Source of the DNA: Methanoculleus marisnigri JR1
Lineage (GTDB): Archaea; Halobacteriota; Methanomicrobia; Methanomicrobiales; Methanoculleaceae
DNA: 64,000 bases
Direction of reading: 5' to 3'
Assembly (NCBI RefSeq): GCF_000015825.1
Contig: NC_009051.1
Span: forward strand, 558,001 to 622,000
Each line of letters begins with the position of its first letter. The stretch's first letter is position 1. A program made the translations under genes and the position numbers. This document shows positions 34,939-43,322 of the stretch, one piece after another. Under the pieces are notes generated by a model. It worked only from the letters and a program-made list of their open reading frames with translations. It did not search any database and had not been told where the DNA came from.

Positions 34939-36957
34939 TTACTGTTCACCTCCGAGGAGGAATGCATCGATCTGTGCAACGATCTGCGGGGTTGCGAAGT
35001 GCTGCATCCAGATTGCGCCGCCGGGGCAGAATCCGCCGCAGGTGCCGCAGCCCTTGCACTTGGCTTCGGTGACCTGCATGACCGTGCGGCCGTCCTTCTC
35101 GACGAGCGAGAGAGCGCTGTAGGGGCACTGGTTGACACACAGTCCGCATCCGGCGCACTTATCTTCGAGACACACGGCAAAGTAAGGCTCGAGCTCCACC
35201 TCTCCCCTGTGGATCGGGATGGATGCCGCGGATGCCGCACCCTCCGCCTGGGCGACCGTGTCCGGGATATCCTTCGGTCCCTGGCAGACACCGGCAAGAT
35301 AGACGCCGGCAGTGGTGGTGCCGCATGGGTTCAACTTCGGGTGAGCCTCAAGGAGCCAGCCGTCCTGCGAGCAGGAGACGCCGAAGAGTCTCCGCGTCTT
35401 CTCGGTCTCGGCGGCGGGCTCGATGGCTGCCGCGAGCACGACCATGTCGACTTCCATGTCGATCGGCCGGCCGAGGAGCGTGTCCTCCGCGTTGACGTGG
35501 AGGTTCTTGGTCACCGGGTCTTCGGTGATGTTTGCTACCCTGCCGCGGATGAACTTCGCACCCTCATTCTGGATGCGGTAGTAGAACTCCTCGTACATCT
35601 TCCCGAAGGACCGGATGTCCATGTAGAAGATGTAAGGTACCGCGCCGGGGATCTTCTCGATGATCTGGTGGGCGTGCTTGAGCGAGTACATGCAGCAGAA
35701 CCGCGAGCAGTACGGCTTGCCGACGCCGGTGTTGTCACGGGAGCCTGCACAGAGCACGAACGCGATCCGCTTCGGGGTGTCGCCGTCGCTCGGGCGGATG
35801 AGGTGGCCGCCGGTCGGGCCGGACGCACAGATCAGCCGCTCGAACTCGAGCGACGTGATGACGTTGTCGTAGTTCTTGTAACCCCACTCGAACTTCTTCT
35901 CGATGGGGAAGATATCATATCCCGTGGCAAGGATGGCGGTACCGACCTTGACGGTGATGAGTTCGTCCTCTGCCTCGAGGTCGATCGCCTTCTTCTCACC
36001 GCATGCCTCGACACAGAGACCGCACTTGACGCAGGCGTCGAAGTCGACGGTGTAGATCAGCGGGGAGACCTGCGGGTGGTAGATGTAGACTGCCTTCCTC
36101 GGTGCCATGCCGAGCTCGAACGGGTTCGGCTTGATGACCGGGCAGACCGTTGCACAGTCGCCGCAACCGGTACAGCCGCCGCCGACGATACCGCGGGCTT
36201 CCGCCTCGGCCGGGGTGAGGACACCGCGTGCCTTCTTCCGGAGGGTCACGTCGAAGTTGCCGATGTAGCCCTCGACCGACTCGACCTCGGTGTAGGTGAG
36301 GAGTTCGATGTTCTCGTTCCGGTAGACATCCACCATCTTCGGGGTCAGGATACACTGCGAGCAGTCCAGCGTCGGGAAGGTCTTGTCGAGCTGGGACATC
36401 CTGCCGCCGATCGTGGGGTTCTTCTCCACGAGGTAGGTCTTGATGCCTGCGTTCGCAAGGTCGAGTGCTGCCTGCATGCCGCCGACACCACCGCCGACGA
36501 CCATCGCCGCTTTCTCCACGGGGACGCTCTTCGGGATGAGGTCTTCGAGCAGGGACGCCTTCGCTACGGCGATCCGGATTGCATCTTTCGCCTTGTCGGT
36601 GGCCTCTTCGGGCTGGTGCATGTGCACCCACGAGTTCTGGTCACGGATGTTCGCCATCTCGAACCGGAAGGGGTTCAGGCCACCCGCCGCGGTCGCGTTA
36701 CGGAATGTGGGCTCGTGCAGACGGGGCGTACAGGCCGCGACGACGACTCCGGTCAGGTTGTGCTCCTTGATGGCATCCGCGATCATGTTCTGACCGGGGG
36801 TCGAGCACATATACGCGTAATTGTCGGCGACGACAACGTTCGGGATCGTCCTGGCGTATTCCTTTACTGCCTCGACGTCGATGGTGCCCGCGATGTTGGT
36901 ACCACAGTGGCACACAAAAACGCCAATTCTTGCCTCTTTGTTCTTGACTTCTGCCAT
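34939..36957 (-). CDS. hdrA: Heterodisulfide reductase subunit A
   Basis: This encodes 672 residues from the ATG at 36957. It is the FAD-dependent bifurcating subunit. Features in order are an N-terminal cluster region (IGVFVCHCGTNIAG), an FAD-binding GxGxxG-type motif (VVGGGVGGMQAALDLANAG, about 150), the LDCSQCILTPKMV region, ferredoxin-like sets CTGCGDCATVCP and CVKCGLCVEACG, a thioredoxin-reductase-like core, and two C-terminal sets CAGCGLCVNQCP and CKGCGTCGGFCP. It has no selenocysteine. It couples ferredoxin reduction to CoM-S-S-CoB reduction. Confidence 0.96.
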   Translation of the reverse strand: MAEVKNKEARIGVFVCHCGTNIAGTIDVEAVKEYARTIPNVVVADNYAYMCSTPGQNMIADAIKEHNLTGVVVAACTPRLHEPTFRNATAAGGLNPFRFEMANIRDQNSWVHMHQPEEATDKAKDAIRIAVAKASLLEDLIPKSVPVEKAAMVVGGGVGGMQAALDLANAGIKTYLVEKNPTIGGRMSQLDKTFPTLDCSQCILTPKMVDVYRNENIELLTYTEVESVEGYIGNFDVTLRKKARGVLTPAEAEARGIVGGGCTGCGDCATVCPVIKPNPFELGMAPRKAVYIYHPQVSPLIYTVDFDACVKCGLCVEACGEKKAIDLEAEDELITVKVGTAILATGYDIFPIEKKFEWGYKNYDNVITSLEFERLICASGPTGGHLIRPSDGDTPKRIAFVLCAGSRDNTGVGKPYCSRFCCMYSLKHAHQIIEKIPGAVPYIFYMDIRSFGKMYEEFYYRIQNEGAKFIRGRVANITEDPVTKNLHVNAEDTLLGRPIDMEVDMVVLAAAIEPAAETEKTRRLFGVSCSQDGWLLEAHPKLNPCGTTTAGVYLAGVCQGPKDIPDTVAQAEGAASAASIPIHRGEVELEPYFAVCLEDKCAGCGLCVNQCPYSALSLVEKDGRTVMQVTEAKCKGCGTCGGFCPGGAIWMQHFATPQIVAQIDAFLLGGEQ

Positions 36958-36968
36958 GTATTTGCACC

Positions 36969-37871
36969 TCACAGGATCTTCTTCAGGAACGGCTCAACAT
37001 CGATGGCATGAAGGTCGAGTGCAAGCTCGTCCGGGTTCATGCCCTGAGCCAGTCCCAGGAGTTCGTTGTAGTGCAGGACCGGGAGTCCCCAGGTGATGCC
37101 GAACTTGTCCTGGATCTCGACCTGTCCTCTGTCGTACTGGAGCTGGCAGAACGGACAGACCTCGGTCAGCGCATCCGCGCCCACTTCCTGCAGGTTGATC
37201 AGTTTTTCGTTCGTGATGTCGAGCGCATGCGTCAGGTCGTACCCACGGACACCGCCGCCGGCACCGCAGCACTGCATCTTGTTGCGGTACTGGACGGGCT
37301 CGGCTCCGAGAGCGGCGACGAGTTCTTCGATCCACATCGGGTTCTCGGTGTCGCCGAAGTGCCGTTCCTTGCCGGGTTTCATCAGGTGGCAGCCGTAGTG
37401 GACGGCGATCTTCGCGCCGGTCAGGGGGCGCTTGACGCTTTCTGCAATCTTCTTGACGCCCACGATCTTGGGGTCGTAGTAGAGCTCGGCGAGGTGCCAG
37501 ACGTCGATGGTCCCCTTGAACTCCATGTCGATCTCTTTGAGCACCTCGTTGACTCCGTCGCGGAGTTCGTCGTTGTGCTTCAGTTTTTCGTTGACTTCAT
37601 AGATCGACTTGTAGCACCCGTTGCAGATCAGGGTGATGTCCATGCCCATCTGTTCAGCGAGGACGACGTTTCTGGCTGCCATCGCATACCAGATGTTCAG
37701 GTCGATCGAACCGAACGCACCCGGTGCCGGGCAGCAGCTTGCGCCCTTCAGGGGCAGGAGGTCGATGCCGACGTTCTTGCTGGTCCGGATGGCCGCCGCC
37801 TCGATGCCGGGGTACCGGTTCGGGGCGATGCACCCGAGGAAGAATGCGTACTGGTGGTTGTTTCCGCTCAT
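36969..37871 (-). CDS. hdrB: Heterodisulfide reductase subunit B
   Basis: This encodes 300 residues with two CCG domains that hold the non-cubane [4Fe-4S] clusters where CoM-S-S-CoB is cleaved. First set: FLGCIAPNRYPG, ASCCPAPGAFGS, CNGCY. Second set: HYGCHLMKPG, MQCCGAGGGVRG, CPFCQ. The start is 4 bp after the hdrC stop, with GGGAG upstream. Confidence 0.96.
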   Translation of the reverse strand: MSGNNHQYAFFLGCIAPNRYPGIEAAAIRTSKNVGIDLLPLKGASCCPAPGAFGSIDLNIWYAMAARNVVLAEQMGMDITLICNGCYKSIYEVNEKLKHNDELRDGVNEVLKEIDMEFKGTIDVWHLAELYYDPKIVGVKKIAESVKRPLTGAKIAVHYGCHLMKPGKERHFGDTENPMWIEELVAALGAEPVQYRNKMQCCGAGGGVRGYDLTHALDITNEKLINLQEVGADALTEVCPFCQLQYDRGQVEIQDKFGITWGLPVLHYNELLGLAQGMNPDELALDLHAIDVEPFLKKIL

Positions 37872-37875
37872 GGTT

Positions 37876-38457
37876 TCACTCTCCCTCCGACAGAATCTTG
37901 TCTGCGCGATCCTTCAGTCCGTAGTGGTCTATGATCTTCCTGATGCCGGGCAGGTACTCGGGGTACTTGTGCGTCGTCTCAGGCTCCTCCTCGAGTCCCA
38001 GCTTCTTCCTGGCCGCGCGGTTCGCGTCGTTGTTCGGGACGCCGTGGCCGCTCTTGTAGATCAACTGGACGGTCTGGAGGAAGTTGCGCGGAACGATGTC
38101 GCGCCGTGCCGCGAGGTTCCTCATCGCCATGATCGCGTCGGTCGGCGCGAGGTCGCGGGGGCACCGGTCGGTGCAGCTGTAACAGGTCGTGCAGAGCCAG
38201 AGGTCCGGGTCGGTAAGGATCTCTTCCTCGAGACCGAGGATTGCCTTGCGCATGAACAGCCGGATGCGGTACGAACTCCGGGGTGCCGAGGGGCACGAAC
38301 CGGTGCAGGTGCCGCACTGGTAGCACATGTGGGCGGCCGTCTGCCCGATCTTCTCAACTTCTTTGATGAACTCGGGGTTGCTGTCAGGAATGTAATACTT
38401 CCTGTCCCGGAGTTTCTCAGCGAGTTTCTGGTCTTTATAGTCTTTCTTTACTGCCAT
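37876..38457 (-). CDS. hdrC: Heterodisulfide reductase subunit C
   Basis: This encodes 193 residues with two [4Fe-4S] motifs, CYQCGTCTGSCPSA and CTTCYSCTDRCPRD. The subunit relays electrons from HdrA to HdrB. It precedes hdrB, forming the usual hdrCB pair, here placed within the fwd operon. Confidence 0.95.
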   Translation of the reverse strand: MAVKKDYKDQKLAEKLRDRKYYIPDSNPEFIKEVEKIGQTAAHMCYQCGTCTGSCPSAPRSSYRIRLFMRKAILGLEEEILTDPDLWLCTTCYSCTDRCPRDLAPTDAIMAMRNLAARRDIVPRNFLQTVQLIYKSGHGVPNNDANRAARKKLGLEEEPETTHKYPEYLPGIRKIIDHYGLKDRADKILSEGE

Positions 38458-38467
38458 TGGCTATCCC

Positions 38468-39637
38468 TCACGCCTCTTCTGCTTCTCCCAGAACTTTGAC
38501 CTCGACTTCTCCGGGGGCGGTCTCTTTCACTCTCGACGTCCTCGGGGTAAGCAGCTTCTCCTTGATCTTCTTGAAGAGGTCAGAATCTTTCTCCTGCATC
38601 CGGATACCCGTCCGCCGCAGGACGAGTGCATCCTCGCTCGGGCAGGCGTTGACACAGGCACCGCAGAGGATACAGAAGTCCTTGTTGATGGCGATGTTGG
38701 CCTCGATCTCTCCCTTCATATCCTTTGCAGGGAGGGGGGAGGGCAGGTAGAGCGCGTTGCAGGGGCAGACCTCGACACAGGTCGAGCAGCCGCCGGGGCA
38801 CTTCTCGGGGTGGATCTCGAGATCTCCCTCGAAGATCTTCTCGACGGTGATTGCCTCCTGTGGGCAGGACTGGACGCACCATGTACAGGTGCAGCAGTTG
38901 TCCTGCTCGATGTCGACCTTGCCGGGCAGCTTGCTGCTGATGACCTCGCGCTCGAGGGTGATCGCATCCTGGGGGCAGGCCTCGACACAGATCGTGCATC
39001 CGTCGCAGGTGGTCTCTTCCCACTGGACATCCCCTTCGACCTTGCCGGTCTCGGGGTTCGCGGGCTTGCGAACGACGGTGATGCTCGGACAGAGTTCGCC
39101 GCAGATGCCGCAGACGTCGCACTTCTCGGTGTCGACGGTAAACGTTGTCCTGGTCTGCAGTGCGGTCTCGCGCGGTTTGCCCGCTTCGTCGCCGCCTTCG
39201 AATGCGGGGACGTCGCGGTTGATGGCGTCCCTCGGGCAGACTTCCTCACAGATGGTGCACCGATCGCACTTCTCCTCGTCGATCGTTGTGACCATGTCGT
39301 AGGTGGGGAATCCCTCCTGCTCAAGGATCGGGAGGCGCTCCTCCCCGTCGATCTTGAGTGTCATCGCATTGAAGGGGCACATGACGACACAAACGCCACA
39401 ATACGAACACTTCTCAGGGTTGACGTCGACGGGTTCTGCGTAGTCGATTGCCCCGCGCCGGGTCGCACCGACGGGTCCGAGAACGATTGCCTCTTCCGGG
39501 CAGGCGTCGACACAGATGCCGCAGCCCGTACAGGTTTCGGCGTTCAGGATCAGGTTGTTGACCGCCTTCAGGAGTCTCTGCTCCATGACGACGTTCTGGC
39601 CATCCCGCGTTTTGGAATACTTTGGAAACAGTGCCAT
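38468..39637 (-). CDS. fwdF: Polyferredoxin FwdF
   Basis: This encodes 389 residues with eight Cys-rich [4Fe-4S] motifs in a row, beginning CTGCGICVDACP and CSYCGVCVVMCP and ending CPGGCSTCVEVCP and CILCGACVNACP. This is the layout of FwdF, the polyferredoxin that wires Hdr to the formylmethanofuran dehydrogenase catalytic subunits. The 50-residue charged C-terminal tail (LFKKIKEKLLTPRTSRVKE) holds no cluster. MvhB-type polyferredoxins are similar, but the neighbours favour FwdF. Confidence 0.9.
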   Translation of the reverse strand: MALFPKYSKTRDGQNVVMEQRLLKAVNNLILNAETCTGCGICVDACPEEAIVLGPVGATRRGAIDYAEPVDVNPEKCSYCGVCVVMCPFNAMTLKIDGEERLPILEQEGFPTYDMVTTIDEEKCDRCTICEEVCPRDAINRDVPAFEGGDEAGKPRETALQTRTTFTVDTEKCDVCGICGELCPSITVVRKPANPETGKVEGDVQWEETTCDGCTICVEACPQDAITLEREVISSKLPGKVDIEQDNCCTCTWCVQSCPQEAITVEKIFEGDLEIHPEKCPGGCSTCVEVCPCNALYLPSPLPAKDMKGEIEANIAINKDFCILCGACVNACPSEDALVLRRTGIRMQEKDSDLFKKIKEKLLTPRTSRVKETAPGEVEVKVLGEAEEA

Positions 39638-39652
39638 ATTCTAGTATCACTC

Positions 39653-39925
39653 CTAGGCTTCCACTTTTCGGGTCTTTGCCCGGCTTTCCCACGGTCCTAC
39701 AAGCTTGATGACTCCATAGGGGCATGCCTGGACGCATACGCCGCAGCCGGCGCAGAGCTCTGAGTTGAAATCAAGGATGACGGCCTTGCCGTCTCTGACC
39801 TTGTAGATCTTCTCCTTGGTTGCTGGATCTTCAGTGTAGAGCTCGAGAGCGTCGACCGGACATGCCACCACGCAGTTGTTGCAGCCTGTACATCGTTCCA
39901 TATTGATGTGCAATGCAAATGCCAT
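39653..39925 (-). CDS. fwdG: Ferredoxin FwdG
   Basis: This encodes 90 residues from the ATG at 39925 (MAFALHINMERCTGCNNCVVACPVDALEL). It has two [4Fe-4S] motifs, CTGCNNCVVACP and CAGCGVCVQACP. It is the first gene of the fwd/hdr operon. The earlier in-frame ATG would run into the promoter palindrome, so the later one is used. Confidence 0.9.
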   Translation of the reverse strand: MAFALHINMERCTGCNNCVVACPVDALELYTEDPATKEKIYKVRDGKAVILDFNSELCAGCGVCVQACPYGVIKLVGPWESRAKTRKVEA

Positions 39926-39945
39926 GGTATCACGCACCAGATCTG

Positions 39946-39971
39946 ATCGATTAAAAATCGATATAAAAAGA
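39946..39971 (-). promoter_or_regulatory. Promoter and palindrome of the fwd/hdr operon
   Basis: On the - strand CTTTTTATAT (39961-39970) is a likely TATA box. A perfect palindrome, ATCGATT-AAA-AATCGAT (39946-39962), overlaps its downstream edge and would lie between the TATA box and the transcription start. The fwdG ATG is about 20 bp further on, so the leader is short. The placement suits a repressor. Confidence 0.5.
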
Positions 39972-40485
39972 ATTGTCAAAGAATATACATAAACTTTCTG
40001 AAATCCGACAGTCTTATATTCCAGAACTATGATTATCCGTCAAATTTTATAAATTAAAACAGTTGCCATGTTAACCCAATGCTCAAAAACTCATTGCTAT
40101 ACGGTCTTCCGGGCATGAGGGCAAAACAAAAACCTTAAATCTTAAATCGGGGTTTTTGATGAAAATCGGTGGCAAATCCGGCCCGGCAGCGTTGGGGACG
40201 TGCAGGATCGCTCACCGGACCGGAGGGGGCGCCCATCCACTCGACCGGGATGACTCGATGCACGTTGCGCGGTGTGAGCGGCAACCGATTCTGTATCCGT
40301 CGACTCTTCACTCTTCGAGTGGAGCCCTGCGCCCGCCTCCTAAAAACTGTTCCTCTTCTGTGCGCGCAGTCTCCGCGCTGTATCGGGGATTGCCCTGCCG
40401 GGCAGGTGGACGGGGCCGCGGGTGCCGCGAAACGTCTCTTCGCATGAAGCCCGGCGCCGGTCGGGTGCGCACGCCCGGGTAAAAA

Positions 40486-40499
40486 AGAAACCTTATTCT
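40486..40499 (+). promoter_or_regulatory. Likely ftr promoter
   Basis: AGAAACC (BRE-like) followed by TTATTCT (TATA-like) lies about 45-55 bp before the ftr start, giving a short leader. A GAGGTG ribosome-binding site is at about 40528. Confidence 0.5.
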
Positions 40500-40541
40500 G
40501 TCCGTATCATAACATTGTAGCAAACGAGGTGTATTCTATCC

Positions 40542-41450
40542 ATGGAACTGAATGGCGTTACTATCGATGATACCTATGCAGAGGCGTTCCCGACCTGGGT
40601 GGCGCGGCCCATCATTACCGCGGTCACCGAGGAATGGGCGTACAAGGCGGCAGTGGAGGCCGTAGGGTTTGCCACCTCGACCATCGGGTGTCCGGCGGAG
40701 GCGGGTATCGACTGCTTCGTCTCCCCCGACGAGACCCCGGACGGCCGCCCCGGCTACGCGATCATGATCTGTGCGAGCAAGAAGAAGCTCAAGGAGCAGG
40801 TCGTGGAGCGTCTCGCCGAGTGCGTCCTCACCGCCCCGACGACGGCGGTCTTCGACGGTCTTTCGGACGTCGTCGCCGAGGTCCCGGAGAAACTCCCGGT
40901 CAAGCTTCACTTCTTCGGTGACGGCTACGAGGAGAAGCGCGAGGTCGGCGGCAGGACTGTCTGGGCCATCCCGATCATGGAGGGTGAGTATATCGGCGAG
41001 GAGGAGTTCGGCGCCGTCAAGGGTGTTGCAGGCGGCAACTTCTTCATCATGGGCGAGAACCAGATGGCCGCCCTGACGGCCGCCCAGGCGGCGGTCGACG
41101 CAATCAGCGGCGTCTGCGGTGTCATCACGCCCTTCCCCGGCGGCATCGTCGCGAGCGGCTCGAAGGTCGGCAGCAACAAGTACAAGTTCATGGGCGCAAG
41201 CACGAACGAGGCCTACTGCCCGACCCTCCGAGATAAGGTCGAGAACAGCAAGGTTCCCGAGGGCGTCAAGGCCATCTACGAGCTCGTCATCGACGGCGTC
41301 GACGAGGACTCGATCAAGACCGCGATGGCCGAGGGCATCCGGGCGGCGACCAGGGTGCCGGGCGTGAAGTTCATCAGCGCCGGGAACTTCGGCGGCAGCC
41401 TCGGGCCGTTCAAGTTCGAGCTGAAGGACGTCCTGGCTGAGTATCTCTAA
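40542..41450 (+). CDS. ftr: Formylmethanofuran:tetrahydromethanopterin formyltransferase
   Basis: This encodes 302 residues of the cytosolic formyltransferase, the second step of CO2 reduction to methane. The N-terminus [27 protein letters not shown] and segments [29 protein letters not shown] and [20 protein letters not shown] match Ftr. The length is normal. It is monocistronic, opposite in direction to the fwd/hdr operon, and ends with a T run. Confidence 0.97.
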   Translation: MELNGVTIDDTYAEAFPTWVARPIITAVTEEWAYKAAVEAVGFATSTIGCPAEAGIDCFVSPDETPDGRPGYAIMICASKKKLKEQVVERLAECVLTAPTTAVFDGLSDVVAEVPEKLPVKLHFFGDGYEEKREVGGRTVWAIPIMEGEYIGEEEFGAVKGVAGGNFFIMGENQMAALTAAQAAVDAISGVCGVITPFPGGIVASGSKVGSNKYKFMGASTNEAYCPTLRDKVENSKVPEGVKAIYELVIDGVDEDSIKTAMAEGIRAATRVPGVKFISAGNFGGSLGPFKFELKDVLAEYL

Positions 41451-41455
41451 ATCTC

Positions 41456-41462
41456 TTTTTTT
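41456..41462 (+). terminator. T run after ftr
   Basis: Seven T residues begin about six bases after the ftr stop, the likely transcript end. Confidence 0.5.
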
Positions 41463-41672
41463 GTGGTGCGGTCGCTCGGGTTGCTGGGTGTTTGCTCGTG
41501 CTGTTGACGGTGTGGGCTGCTGAAGACTTCCCTCTATCACGCTTCGAACTCCTTCAATCGTGCCTTCGGCCAACTGTCACTACACTCTCGGCACTCAAAC
41601 TCCTGTCCTGAAGCCGGTCGTACGCATATCATTTCCTGGGACATCGCTACCCAGATGCACGGATTTTGTGGA

Positions 41673-41821
41673 GATATCGCCACGCACTGCCCACCCCCCC
41701 AGGGGGGTGGGAGGAGCGCGAAGCGCGGGCGGTGGGGGGGCGTAGGTAAAGCTTTACGGGGTAGAGACAGGAGAGGGGGTTGCACCCCCTCCCCGTCAGC
41801 CCCTCCCCGCGTGGCGATATC
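41673..41821. repeat. Intergenic repeat element with 13-bp inverted ends
   Basis: The 149-bp element begins GATATCGCCACGC and ends with its perfect reverse complement. Inside are a C7/G6 palindrome near 41692-41710 and a GAGGGGG/CCCCCTCC hairpin near 41773-41794. The right half (from about 41764) recurs at 62162-62236, and the left end recurs at 62415-62434. The size and inverted ends resemble a miniature inverted-repeat element. No flanking target duplication was evident. Confidence 0.65.
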
Positions 41822-41908
41822 CGATGGAAAGCCGTGGAAGGGCAAGTGATGGACAGAATATTCCAGGTTCTAGTACTTGTTGTCATCTAAACCTAAAATC
41901 CGACATCA

Positions 41909-41972
41909 CCTTCGCGGCTTCGCGTGAGACTGTACCGCCTCTATACCAAAACCTCACGCGAAGCCGCGAAGG
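41909..41972. repeat. Perfect 20-bp inverted repeat
   Basis: Two 20-bp arms (41909-41928 and 41953-41972) are exact reverse complements separated by 24 bp. A related, imperfect copy of the same TTCGCG-GTGAG motif lies at 42012-42038. They could form a strong RNA or DNA hairpin. It is not followed by a T run, so a terminator role is doubtful. Confidence 0.75.
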
Positions 41973-42313
41973 ACGCGAAGACTGAGCGATACCTGCCGGC
42001 AACTTCACTTCCCGGCTTCGCGCTCTTCGCGTGAGACCATGGTTTCCGTCCTGGTACATGCAAGAAATTTCTATAATAAGATGACACGGTGCACTAGATA
42101 GTTGATTAATCGTCTGAAACTCGAATCTGTTTGCTCCCCGGGTTCCCCTCCCGGCACTTCCACCACCCAGTCGATCTCCACTATGAAAGAACCGCCCTCA
42201 CACTCAACCACCCCCCGCCCGGCTCCCCTCAACTGCGTGGAATAACCGCCCTTTCCCCTCTCGCCACCCCGCCAAATCCCGCTCGGGCTCACCCGCCCCT
42301 CCCGATCGATCCC

Positions 42314-42350
42314 CTTAAATATCGTTATCAACGACATTCTTGTTAACGAT
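42314..42350 (+). promoter_or_regulatory. Promoter and inverted repeat of the CoB-biosynthesis operon
   Basis: CTTAAATAT (42314-42322) is a likely TATA box. An inverted repeat, ATCGTTA (42321-42327) and TAACGAT (42344-42350), surrounds the expected transcription start at about 42341. The first ATG is at 42366, so the leader is short. The repeat is a candidate operator for the nine-gene operon. Confidence 0.45.
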
Positions 42351-42365
42351 TATTTCGGTGACATC

Positions 42366-43322
42366 ATGATTACGCTCACACCCGATGAAGTCAGGGCCCG
42401 GTTCGGGCGGTTGTTCTCGATGAAGTTCCTCGCCATGGTCGACCAGAACGCCGGTCTCGCGGAGATCCGCGAGCACTGCCGGGCCCGGGGGACCATCGAG
42501 TGGGACGCGGCGAACCGGGTGCGGGCGAAGGGCGCGGTCCAGTCCTGCCACGTCGAGGGCACGACGATGACGATGATCGCCCGACTGGGCGTATCGCCGG
42601 CGAACTTCGGGGCTGCCGGCCAGGAGATCGGCGGGCAGGCGCTCGAGGGGGTCGAGGTCGTCGGGGACGAAGTGGTGACGACCTGGGCGGGCATCGCGGG
42701 GGCGGGCGTCGGCGTCGCCGCCTGCCTGCCGCAGGCGCCGGGCGTGATCCGGGCGGAGTATCCTACCGAGGACGATCTCAAGATCGGCGGCGCCCGGGTC
42801 TGCCGGGTGCGGATCGTATCGCCGCTGTACGAGAAGGTGACGATCGGGATCGACGACACCGACACCCGCGAGGAGGGTGCCACGTGGGTCCTCGCGCTCA
42901 AGTGCGCCGAGGGCTGCACGATCCCGGGGGTCGAGTACCTGGACATGCGCCTCGTGCAGCTCAATCCCGCGGTCCCGAAGAAGACCACCAACTGCGTCGG
43001 TTCGGCCCTGAACTTCGCTGTCCGTCCGGGAAAGGTGGACGAACTCCTCGAATACGTCCGCGACTTCATTGAAGCGGAAGCGGTCAGCAACGATACCGGC
43101 ATCGCCGTCTACCGCGGGATTGCGTTTGCAGAAGAGTCCCCGTATCTCAAGCGGGTCAAGACCGAGCTCCTGACGGTCGACGACGCGGAGGCGGAGGCGG
43201 CACGGATGGGTGTCCGGTTCATCGACTCGACCGGGCGGAAGGGCCGAATCGGAGCGCTGGGTGCCGTTCTCTGGGGGAACAAGGGCGTTGAGGCGGCTGG
43301 ACTGTATGGAGAAACTCTCTGA
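42366..43322 (+). CDS. GIDDTDT-motif protein, paralogue of methanogenesis marker 11
   Basis: This encodes 318 residues of unknown function. The core motif VTIGIDDTDTREEGATWVLA (about 160-180) and KKTTNCVGSALNF (about 205) resemble the ATP-binding domain of TiaS, the archaeal tRNA-Ile agmatidine synthetase. The zinc-ribbon and OB domains of TiaS are not apparent. The N-terminal half contains SCHVEGTTMTMIARLGVSPANFG and a Gly-rich GIAGAGVGVAACLPQ. The next gene is a diverged paralogue. Position at the head of the CoB operon suggests an ATP-dependent role linked to methanogenesis. Confidence 0.75.
   Translation: MITLTPDEVRARFGRLFSMKFLAMVDQNAGLAEIREHCRARGTIEWDAANRVRAKGAVQSCHVEGTTMTMIARLGVSPANFGAAGQEIGGQALEGVEVVGDEVVTTWAGIAGAGVGVAACLPQAPGVIRAEYPTEDDLKIGGARVCRVRIVSPLYEKVTIGIDDTDTREEGATWVLALKCAEGCTIPGVEYLDMRLVQLNPAVPKKTTNCVGSALNFAVRPGKVDELLEYVRDFIEAEAVSNDTGIAVYRGIAFAEESPYLKRVKTELLTVDDAEAEAARMGVRFIDSTGRKGRIGALGAVLWGNKGVEAAGLYGETL

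Larger units (their letters stand above)
39926..40541. other. Divergent intergenic region between fwdG and ftr
   Basis: This stretch of 616 bp has two parts. Roughly 39926-40155 is AT-rich with the fwdG-side promoter. Roughly 40160-40480 is GC-rich with several short inverted repeats, for example CACTC-TTC-GAGTG near 40309 and CCTGCCGGGCAGG near 40392. No protein-coding frame looks convincing. The GC-rich part could be a structured RNA; no known RNA family was recognised. Confidence 0.5.
41451..42365. other. Long non-coding region with repeats between ftr and the CoB operon
   Basis: These 915 bp hold no gene I can support. Contents in order: the ftr U tract, about 180 bp of unassigned sequence, a repeat element with inverted ends (41673-41821), a 20-bp perfect inverted repeat (41909-41972) with a third degenerate copy, a C-rich stretch (42130-42310) and the promoter of the downstream operon. 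A - strand frame across 41537-41845 follows the repeat and is not a credible gene. Confidence 0.65.

Noticed and set aside
34480-37011. Open frame of more than 800 codons on the + strand opposite hdrA and mvhD
   Set aside because: It is antisense to well-identified Fe-S proteins. Its composition (Asp/Val/Arg/Leu-rich, low complexity) is the usual shadow of GC-rich coding DNA and shows no domain.
40156-40482. Possible 108-residue protein upstream of ftr
   Set aside because: The translation has no recognisable motif, no good ribosome-binding site and an Arg/Gly/Pro composition typical of random GC-rich DNA.
41537-41845. Possible small - strand gene between ftr and the CoB operon
   Set aside because: Most of it lies within the repeat element. 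The similar translation upstream of hisF comes from the repeated DNA, not from a conserved gene.
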